Below are positions 1-5,950 of a stretch of DNA of 12,504 nucleotides, one piece after another. The stretch lies in contig JACDCJ010000034.1 of the NCBI GenBank assembly GCA_013817655.1, positions 1 through 12,504 of the forward strand, in the 5' to 3' direction. A program made the position numbers and the translations under genes. This stretch comes from Actinosomnolentus pattersoniae (SeqCode) (GTDB lineage: Bacteria; Actinomycetota; UBA4738). Below the pieces are notes generated by a model. It was not told where the DNA came from and ran no database searches. It was given only the letters and a program-made list of their open reading frames with translations. Positions within the stretch are counted from its first letter, which is position 1; each line of letters starts with the position of its first letter.

Positions 1-1
1 T

Positions 2-679
2 GACCTCGACAAGGCCGCCGAGGGCGTCATGCGCTCGGCGTTCGGCTTCAGCGGGCAGAAGTGCTCCGCGTGCTCCCGCGTATACGTGCAGCGACCGGTC
101 TACGAGGAGTTCAAGCGGCGCCTTGTTGAGAAGGCCTCGCAGCTCAAGGTCGGCGACCCCCTGCACAAGGAGACCTACACTGGCCCGGTCATCAACGAAG
201 GGGCCGTCGAGACGTTCGAGAAGGCGGTCGAGGACGTGAAGGCCGCGGGCGGCGAGGTGCTCCTGGGCGGCGAGCGGATCGTGGAGGGAGACCTCGAACG
301 TGGGCTCTTCGTTCGGCCCACGATCGTCGAAGTGCCGGTGGATCACCGGGTATGGAAGGAGGAGCTGTTCGTCCCCTTCGTCGCGGTGGCGCCGGTCGAT
401 TCCCTGGACGACGCGCTGAGGCTCGCCAACGAGACGGAGTACGGCCTGACGGCCGGCTTCTTCTCCGAGGATCGTGCGGAGATCGAACGCTTCCTGGAGG
501 GGATCGAGGCGGGCGTCGTGTACGTGAACCGCCGGGCCGGGGCGACCACCGGGGCGTGGCCCGGCATGCAGCCGTTCGGCGGCTGGAAGGGATCGGGCAC
601 CAGCGGCAAGGCCGGGGGTGGGCTCCACTACGTGCAGCAGTACCTCCGTGAGCAGAGCCAGACCGTCATCGAGGACTAG
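2..679 (+). CDS. Aldehyde dehydrogenase, pyrroline-5-carboxylate dehydrogenase type (5' end outside window)
   Basis: C-terminal part (225 codons) of an NAD(P)-dependent aldehyde dehydrogenase; the reading frame is open to the left edge, so the start and most of the cofactor domain lie upstream. The catalytic-cysteine segment GFSGQKCSACSR is typical of L-glutamate gamma-semialdehyde (pyrroline-5-carboxylate) dehydrogenases; the nucleophile is the Cys codon at 62-64. The EELFVPFVAV segment matches the usual ExFxP cofactor-contact motif, and the C-terminus carries the family's PFGGWKGSGTSGK oligomerisation-tail motif. The family oxidises a semialdehyde to the acid: glutamate semialdehyde to glutamate in proline, ornithine and arginine breakdown. 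The stop is 11 bases before the next gene, an aminotransferase that could generate such a semialdehyde, so the two probably act in sequence in the cytoplasm. The exact substrate is inferred; related enzymes also use glutarate or succinate semialdehyde. The upstream Asn and general-base Glu are not visible. Confidence 0.9.
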   Translation, partial: DLDKAAEGVMRSAFGFSGQKCSACSRVYVQRPVYEEFKRRLVEKASQLKVGDPLHKETYTGPVINEGAVETFEKAVEDVKAAGGEVLLGGERIVEGDLERGLFVRPTIVEVPVDHRVWKEELFVPFVAVAPVDSLDDALRLANETEYGLTAGFFSEDRAEIERFLEGIEAGVVYVNRRAGATTGAWPGMQPFGGWKGSGTSGKAGGGLHYVQQYLREQSQTVIED

Positions 680-690
680 GCCAGGGCGCC

Positions 691-2046
691 GTGGAAGTGG
701 AACAGGACCTGACTGACCGGTCGGCCGACCCTGCGGAGCGGCTGCGAGGGGCGAGGGAGCCGACCTTCGAAGAGCTTCGCGCGTTCACCGAGCCGCGATT
801 GGTCACCGAGATCCCCGGCCCGAAGGCGCTCGCGATCGTCGAGGCCGACGGGAAGGTCACGAGCCCGTCGCTCCCCCGGGCGTACCGGTTCGTCCCGGCG
901 CGGGGCGCGGGGGCTGTCCTCGAGGACGTGGACGGCAACGTCTTCCTCGACTTCAACGCCGGCATCGCGGTGTGCTCCACCGGCCACGCTCATCCGCAGG
1001 TGGTGGAGGCCATCGAGCGGCAGGCGCGATTGCTTCTGCACTACTCGGCGTCGGACTTCTACCTACCGATCTACGTCGAGCTGTGTGAGCGGCTGGCCGA
1101 CATCTCCCCGATGTCCGGGCCGACGCGGAGCTTCCTGACGAACTCTGGCACCGAGGCGGTGGAGGCGGCCATCAAACTCGCCCGTCGCGTCACTGGGAGG
1201 CAGTACCTTCTCGCCTTCTTCGGCGCCTTCCACGGACGCTCCTATGGCAGCGTGACGCTGACGGCCTCGAACGCCAAGTACCACACGGGCTTCGGCCCCC
1301 TGCTGCCGGGCGTCCTGCACGCGCCCTTCGGCGACCTCGAGCACATGAGAGAGCTCATCTTCCGGCGCCTCGTCAAGCCGGAGGAGATCGCGGCGATCGT
1401 CGTCGAGCCCATCCAGGGGGAGGGTGGCTACGTGGTCCCCCCGGAGGGATGGCTGCGCGAGCTTCGGGATCTGTGCACCGAGCACGGGATCCTCTTCGTC
1501 GCCGACGAGATTCAGTCGGGGATGGGAAGAACTGGCACTATGTGGGCGATCGAGCGCGACGGCATCGAGCCCGACATCCTCCTCGCCGGCAAGGGCATCG
1601 CGAGCGGCATGCCGCTGGGCGCAATGGTCGCGCGGGCCGAGCTGATGACCTGGGAGGTCGGAGCGCACGGATCGACGTACGGCGGCAACCCCGTGTCGTG
1701 TGCCGCGGCGCTCGCCACGATCGATCTGATCGAGAAGGAGCTCGGAGCGAACGCGGAACAGGTCGGCTCCGGGCTGCTGGAGGGCCTGCGACGCCTCGAA
1801 GCCGAGAGCGACCTGATCGTCGACGTCCGAGGCTTCGGCCTCATGATCGGCGTAGAGTTCCGGTCCCCCGAGGTCGCCGACGCTGTGGAGGAAGCGTGTT
1901 TCACGCGAGGGCTGCTCACTCTGCGGGCGGGTGACGCTACGATTCGCATCTCTCCTCCCCTGGTGATCACCGCGGAGCAGGCGCGCTCCGGCCTTCGGCT
2001 GTTCGGTGAGGCGTGCAACGAGGTCGCCCGCCTGCCCGGAGCTTGA
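691..2046 (+). CDS. Class III PLP aminotransferase (ornithine/GABA/acetylornithine type)
   Basis: 451 aa, the usual length for fold-type I, class III aminotransferases, cytoplasmic. Visible hallmarks are FLDFNAGIAVCSTGHAHP (about residues 88-105), the PLP-phosphate motif NSGTEAVE from residue 151, the PLP-pyridine aspartate D272 in FVADEIQSGMGRTG, and the Schiff-base lysine K301 in LLAGKGIASGMPLG. GSTYGGNPVSCAAA follows. The N-terminal stretch PRLVTEIPGPKALAI and the FNAGIAVCSTGH segment resemble the branch often annotated as acetylornithine or 4-aminobutyrate aminotransferase, which also contains archaeal ornithine aminotransferases and broad-specificity amino-acid racemases. It would move an omega-amino group to 2-oxoglutarate or pyruvate, producing a semialdehyde for the upstream dehydrogenase. 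The GTG start lies 11 bases after that gene's stop with only a weak AGG upstream; GTG at 697 is an alternative. Class is near certain, substrate unresolved. Confidence 0.93.
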   Translation: MEVEQDLTDRSADPAERLRGAREPTFEELRAFTEPRLVTEIPGPKALAIVEADGKVTSPSLPRAYRFVPARGAGAVLEDVDGNVFLDFNAGIAVCSTGHAHPQVVEAIERQARLLLHYSASDFYLPIYVELCERLADISPMSGPTRSFLTNSGTEAVEAAIKLARRVTGRQYLLAFFGAFHGRSYGSVTLTASNAKYHTGFGPLLPGVLHAPFGDLEHMRELIFRRLVKPEEIAAIVVEPIQGEGGYVVPPEGWLRELRDLCTEHGILFVADEIQSGMGRTGTMWAIERDGIEPDILLAGKGIASGMPLGAMVARAELMTWEVGAHGSTYGGNPVSCAAALATIDLIEKELGANAEQVGSGLLEGLRRLEAESDLIVDVRGFGLMIGVEFRSPEVADAVEEACFTRGLLTLRAGDATIRISPPLVITAEQARSGLRLFGEACNEVARLPGA

Positions 2047-2056
2047 GGTTCGCCCC

Positions 2057-2230
2057 GTGACCTCCTTCGTGAAGACCGTGACGTTCGATCGCGAGGACGC
2101 TCTCGATCGCCCGGTTCTGGGCAGCGGCCCTGGGCAGCGACGTGGACGGGGAGTCCACGCCGAGGACATCGTCATGATGCAGGACCCTGAGGGTCACGAG
2201 TTCTGCGTGGAACCGGGGCCCACGGAGTGA
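2057..2230 (+). pseudogene. Remnant of a VOC (glyoxalase-fold) protein, frameshifted and internally deleted
   Basis: A GTG start at 2057, eight bases after a GAGG ribosome-binding site, opens with VTSFVKTVTFDREDAL, the start of small actinobacterial-style glyoxalase-like VOC proteins. At about 2108 the similarity jumps frame: bases 2109-2162 read ARFWAAALGSDVDGESTP in the third frame, matching the usual ARFWAAALG continuation. From about 2162 it returns to the first frame with EDIVMMQDPEGHEFCVEPG, the canonical C-terminus of the family. The middle of the domain, normally most of a protein of about 120 residues, is missing. The first frame nevertheless stays open from 2057 to the TGA at 2228-2230, so a 57-residue product could still be made. 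The stop overlaps the GTG of the next gene by the GTGA arrangement. Loss of VOC function is very likely; a residual role as a translated leader is only inference. Confidence 0.75.
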
Positions 2231-3156
2231 CGGAGCGTTCCTCCGGCAAAGTGACGACGATGCGGGACGCCGTCGCGGACCTCGTTCGCGACGGCGACAC
2301 GGTGGCGATCGAAGGCTTCACCCACCTGATCTGCTTCGCCGCGGGCCACGAGATCATCCGCCAGCGCAGGCGGGACCTGACCCTATGCCGGCTGACCCCC
2401 GACGTCGTCTACGACCAGATGGTGGGCGCCGGCGTGGCGGCCAAGCTGGTGTTCTCGTGGCTCGGAAACCCCGGGGTGGGGTCGCTGCACGCCATCCGGC
2501 GCCGCGTCGAGCGCGCCGACCCGGCACCTCTTGAGCTCGAGGAGTACAGCCACTTCGGCATGGTCTGCCGTTACACGGCCGGCGCGTCCCGGCTGCCCTT
2601 CTTTCCGCTTCGAAGCTACTCGGAGAGCGACCTTCCGGTCGCGAACCCACGGATCGTCCCGATCGATTCGCCATACGGGGACGGCTCCGTGTACGCGGTC
2701 CCGCCGCTGAATCCCGACGTGGCCATCGTGCACGCCCAGCGCGCGGACGCTCGCGGCGACGCGCAGATCTGGGGACTCCTCGGGTGCCAGAAGGAGGCGG
2801 CGTTCGCCGCCGATCGCGTGATCGTAGTGTGTGAGGAGGTGGTGGACGAGGAGGTCATCCGGCGCGACCCGAACCGAACCGTGATCCCCGGCCTTATCGT
2901 CGACGCCGTGGTCGAGGAACCGAAGGGATGCCACCCGTCGTACGCCCAGGGCTACTACGACCGAGACAATCGCTTCTATCTCGACTGGGACGGGATCGCC
3001 CGGGACGCGGACCGGCTGGACGCGTGGCTCGACGAGTGGGTTCGCAGCTTGGAGTCGCACGCCGAGTACGTCGAGAAGGTCGGGGCGGAACGGTGGGCCC
3101 GACTCGCGCCCGGTGAGGCCTGGTCTGACCCGGTCAACTACGGGAAGTACTCGTGA
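2227..3156 (+). CDS. gctA: CoA-transferase alpha subunit, glutaconate CoA-transferase (GctA) type
   Basis: 309 aa, close to glutaconate CoA-transferase subunit A (about 320 aa). Family-I CoA-transferase alpha features are the N-terminal MRDAVADLVRDGDTVAIEGF (from residue 12), PPLNPDVAIVHAQRADARGD followed by an IWG motif, EEVVDEEVIRRDP, then IPGLIVDAVVEEPKGCHPS and GYYDRDN. These match the order and wording of GctA as I remember it. It forms the CoA-binding half of a heteromeric enzyme with the next gene, moving CoA from a donor such as acetyl-CoA to a carboxylic acid in the cytoplasm. GTG at 2227 is chosen because its TGA-overlap with the VOC remnant signals translational coupling and because family proteins carry a similar short lead before the MRDA-like motif; ATG at 2260 is less likely. 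The acid substrate (glutaconate, glutarate, 2-hydroxyglutarate or another) is not determined. The symbol denotes the family. Confidence 0.88.
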   Translation: MTERSSGKVTTMRDAVADLVRDGDTVAIEGFTHLICFAAGHEIIRQRRRDLTLCRLTPDVVYDQMVGAGVAAKLVFSWLGNPGVGSLHAIRRRVERADPAPLELEEYSHFGMVCRYTAGASRLPFFPLRSYSESDLPVANPRIVPIDSPYGDGSVYAVPPLNPDVAIVHAQRADARGDAQIWGLLGCQKEAAFAADRVIVVCEEVVDEEVIRRDPNRTVIPGLIVDAVVEEPKGCHPSYAQGYYDRDNRFYLDWDGIARDADRLDAWLDEWVRSLESHAEYVEKVGAERWARLAPGEAWSDPVNYGKYS

Positions 3157-3932
3157 ACTCGCCGGCCCCGAAGGTGGCGTCCGGCTACACCACCACCGAA
3201 ATGATGATCGTGGCATCCGCCCGGCAGCTCGCCGGCGAGCGCGTTTGCTTCGTCGGGGTGGGGCCGCCGAACATCGCCTGCAACCTCGCCCGCCGCACGG
3301 TCGCGCCCGAGCTCGAGCTCGTCTACGAGTCCGGCGTCTTCGGGGCCGTTCCCGCCCGATTGCCGCTGTCCATCGGTGATCCCACCCTCGTCACGGGCGC
3401 CGCGTCGGTCACCAGCATGTTCGAGCTGTTCGCCTGCTACCTGCAGGGCGGTCTCATCGACGTCGGCTTCCTGGGCGCATCCCAGATCGACCGGTACGGC
3501 AACATCAACACCACCGTGATCGGGAGCTACCGGTCCCCGAAGGTACGCCTGCCGGGGTCGGGCGGCGCCTGCGAGATCGCGCTCAACGCGGGGAAGGTCT
3601 TCGTCATAATGCCCCAGTCTCGCCGGTCCTTCGTCGAGAGCATCGACTTCAGGACCAGCCCCGGCCACCTGGCCGGAGCGCGGCACTCCGACTGGCCGGG
3701 ATCCGGCCCGGCGGTTGTGGTCACCGGCCTCGGCGTGTACCGATTCGAGGACACGACCGGGGAGATGTACCTGGCGGCGGTGCATCCCGGCGTCACGGTC
3801 GAGGAGGCGCGAGAGAATACAGGCTGGGATCTCACCGTCTCTCCGGAGCTCGAGACCACCCCCGCCCCCACGACCGAGGAGCTCCGGCTCATCCGCGAGG
3901 AGCTGGATCCGGAGGGGGCCTACACCCGATAA
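3153..3932 (+). CDS. gctB: CoA-transferase beta subunit, glutaconate CoA-transferase (GctB) type
   Basis: 259 aa, the usual size of GctB-like subunits. It opens with YTTTEMMIVASARQL, then GVGPPNIACNLARRTVAPE and the active-site motif VYESGVFGA, whose glutamate E59 (codon 3327-3329) is the residue that forms the glutamyl-CoA thioester in family-I CoA-transferases. Later motifs are FLGASQIDRYGNINTT, LPGSGGACEIA, DFRTSPGHL, GVYRFEDTTGEMYLAAVHPG and the tail IREELDPEGAY, all in the GctB order. Retention of E59 argues for a true transferase rather than an IpdAB-type ring-cleaving hydrolase. The GTG start overlaps the alpha-subunit stop by GTGA, giving coupled, likely equimolar synthesis. It works with the alpha subunit to activate an acid made by the operon. 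Specificity within the family is uncertain. Confidence 0.9.
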   Translation: MNSPAPKVASGYTTTEMMIVASARQLAGERVCFVGVGPPNIACNLARRTVAPELELVYESGVFGAVPARLPLSIGDPTLVTGAASVTSMFELFACYLQGGLIDVGFLGASQIDRYGNINTTVIGSYRSPKVRLPGSGGACEIALNAGKVFVIMPQSRRSFVESIDFRTSPGHLAGARHSDWPGSGPAVVVTGLGVYRFEDTTGEMYLAAVHPGVTVEEARENTGWDLTVSPELETTPAPTTEELRLIREELDPEGAYTR

Positions 3933-3947
3933 CCCGATAGCCGATGG
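3925..3947 (+). repeat. Short tandem repeat CCCGATAA/CCCGATAG/CCGATGG
   Basis: Three near-identical 7-8 base units follow one another across the end of the CoA-transferase beta gene and the short gap after it. The first unit contains the TAA stop and the third contains the ATG at 3944. The repeat probably arose by slippage. It weakens the case for ATG 3944 as the peptidase start. Confidence 0.5.
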
Positions 3948-3957
3948 AAGGGGAGGG
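3948..3957 (+). promoter_or_regulatory. Shine-Dalgarno site that decides the S9 peptidase start
   Basis: AAGGGGAGGG lies four bases before GTG 3962 (core GGAGG at 3952-3956, five bases before the GTG). It is the strongest ribosome-binding site seen in the window. It falls downstream of the in-frame ATG at 3944, which has no purine-rich site in front of it, so GTG 3962 is the better start. Confidence 0.65.
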
Positions 3958-3961
3958 TCAC

Positions 3962-5950
3962 GTGCATCGCGACCTGCGCGACACGCCGCTGTACCGGGAA
4001 GTCGAGGCGCAATACCGGAAGATGCTCGAGCCGGCGTTCGGCCGAGTCTCCGGAGCATCGGACCCGGATCCTTCCCCCGACGGCCAGCGGATCGCCTTCA
4101 CCGGCGCGAAGCTCGAGCGTCTGGAGGGCGAGCCTGTAACCAGGATCTGCGTCGCCGACATGAGCTCGGGCACCTTCGAGGAGGTGACGGCGGGCCCGAA
4201 CAACGATCGCCTGCCCCGCTGGTCACCGGATGGAGCGCGGCTCGCGTTCCTGTCCGATCGGGGGAAGAAGGGGCAAAGCCAGCTCTATGTGCTCGAGCGA
4301 GGTCGCGTGGGCGAGGCGATGGCCGCTCCGGCCGTGAATGGCTCGATCGAGTACCTGTCGTGGTCGCCGGACGGCACGTCCATCCTGCTCGGGGTCGCCG
4401 AGACCGGCGCGGAGCTCGCCGGCGTCCAGGGATCGGGGTCGACGCCCGAGGCCGACACGGAGCTTCCGCCCTGGGTTCCCACAGTGGAGAGGAGCGCGGA
4501 CCAGGAGGGATGGCGGCGCGCCTGGATGTACGACGTGACCGCGCGCGAGGTTCGCGCGGTCTCTCGCGAGGGGCTGAACGTCTGGGAGTCGGCTTGGTGC
4601 GGAACCAATCGTCTGGCCGCGATCGTCTCGGACGGTCCCGCTGAGGAAACCTGGTACGAAGCCACGCTCGCCCTCATCGACCTCGTATCCGGGAAAGAGG
4701 AGGAGCTCCACCGCCCGAAGCAGCAAATGGGCCTCCCCGCGGCGGCGCCTAGCGGCCGGAGGCTCGCGATCGTCGAGGCCATCTGCAGCGACCGCCTGGT
4801 GGTGGCCGGAGACGTGCGGGTGTTCGACCCCGACTCCGGAGCCTCCACCCGCGTGGATTCTCGAGGGGTCGACGTCACACATGTCGCATGGACCGGCGAG
4901 GACCGCCTGGTCTTCATCGGGATCCGGGGCCTCCAGACCGTGGCGGGCAGCTTCGATGCCATCATCGGTGAGACCACGGAGCTCTGGAGCTCCGACGAAA
5001 CGTGCGGATACATCTATCCGGATCTTCGACCGCTGGACGGCGACGCCTTCGTCACCGTCCTCAGTGGCTACGAGCGATACGCTGAGGTCGCCGTCGTGCG
5101 GGACGGCTCGGCGCGGACCGCGGTTTCCCTGAAGCACGACGGAGCCGACCACACCCGCGAGATCGGCGGAAGGGTGGAGCCGGTGCGCTGGACGGCGCCG
5201 GACGGGCTCGAGATAGAGGGGCTGCTGGCCGTCCCGTCCGGATCCGGCCCGCATCCGCTCATCGTTCTGGTGCACGGTGGGCCGATCTCCGCGACTCTGA
5301 ACCGGTGGTCGATGCGCGGTCCGTCGATCCCGATCCTCGTGAGTCGTGGCTTCGCCGTCTTCTTCCCGAATCCACGTGGCAGCACCGGCCGTGGCCAGGA
5401 GTTCGCGAGCATGGTGTACGGGGACATGGGCGGAGCGGACGCCCAGGACATCCTGTCGGGGATCGATGCGCTGGTCAAGCGCGGGGTGGCGGACGGTGAG
5501 CGCGTGGGGGTGACCGGCGGAAGCTACGGGGGGTTCATGGCCACGTGGCTCGTCACCCAGACCGATCGGTTCGCCGCCTCGGTGGCCATCTCCCCCGTGA
5601 CCGACTGGTACAGCCAGCACCGCACGAGCAACATCGGGCATTGGGATCGCCTGATCCTGCAGGACGAGCCGACGAACCCGGACGGAGAATACTTCCGCCG
5701 CAGCCCGGTGATGTTCGCCGGCAGGGCTCGAACCCCGACGCTCTTGACCGCCGGCTACGAGGACCGATGCACGCCGCCCGGCCAGGCGGAGGAGTTCTAC
5801 CGGGCGCTCGTCGAGGCCGGAACGGAGTCGGAGCTAGTGCGCTATCCGGGTGAGGGGCACGGCGTGCGGAAGCTTCCGGCGGCGATCGACCTCACCACCC
5901 GTCTCGTCGAATGGTTCGAACGACACATGCCGTCGAGACCAGCGTCATGA
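3962..5950 (+). CDS. S9 family (prolyl oligopeptidase-like) serine peptidase
   Basis: 662 aa from the preferred GTG start (668 from ATG 3944), the usual size for S9 acylaminoacyl-peptidase/dipeptidyl-peptidase-like enzymes. The N-terminal half is a beta-propeller with repeated SPDG blades (PSPDGQRIAFT, RWSPDGARLAFLSD and SWSPDGTSILLG, within the first 150 residues). The C-terminal alpha/beta-hydrolase begins near LIVLVHGGPISA and carries the triad: S521 in GGSYGGFMA, D601 in GYEDRCTPP, H633 in GEGHGVR. No signal peptide is visible, so it is probably cytoplasmic. S9 enzymes cut short peptides, often releasing acylated or proline-adjacent residues; here it could feed amino acids to the flanking catabolic enzymes. 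It follows gctB after 29 bases and its TGA overlaps the next ATG by ATGA. Peptidase function is well supported; substrate and S9 subfamily are not. Confidence 0.93.
   Translation: MHRDLRDTPLYREVEAQYRKMLEPAFGRVSGASDPDPSPDGQRIAFTGAKLERLEGEPVTRICVADMSSGTFEEVTAGPNNDRLPRWSPDGARLAFLSDRGKKGQSQLYVLERGRVGEAMAAPAVNGSIEYLSWSPDGTSILLGVAETGAELAGVQGSGSTPEADTELPPWVPTVERSADQEGWRRAWMYDVTAREVRAVSREGLNVWESAWCGTNRLAAIVSDGPAEETWYEATLALIDLVSGKEEELHRPKQQMGLPAAAPSGRRLAIVEAICSDRLVVAGDVRVFDPDSGASTRVDSRGVDVTHVAWTGEDRLVFIGIRGLQTVAGSFDAIIGETTELWSSDETCGYIYPDLRPLDGDAFVTVLSGYERYAEVAVVRDGSARTAVSLKHDGADHTREIGGRVEPVRWTAPDGLEIEGLLAVPSGSGPHPLIVLVHGGPISATLNRWSMRGPSIPILVSRGFAVFFPNPRGSTGRGQEFASMVYGDMGGADAQDILSGIDALVKRGVADGERVGVTGGSYGGFMATWLVTQTDRFAASVAISPVTDWYSQHRTSNIGHWDRLILQDEPTNPDGEYFRRSPVMFAGRARTPTLLTAGYEDRCTPPGQAEEFYRALVEAGTESELVRYPGEGHGVRKLPAAIDLTTRLVEWFERHMPSRPAS

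Noticed and set aside
1063..2175. 370-codon antisense open frame over the first aminotransferase
   Set aside because: Arg/Asp/Gly-rich shadow of the aminotransferase with no domain signal.
4223..5641. 472-codon open frame antisense to the S9 peptidase
   Set aside because: Shadow of a high-GC gene: the plus strand carries a complete catalytic triad and propeller motifs, while the antisense product is Arg/Gly/His-rich with no recognisable domain.
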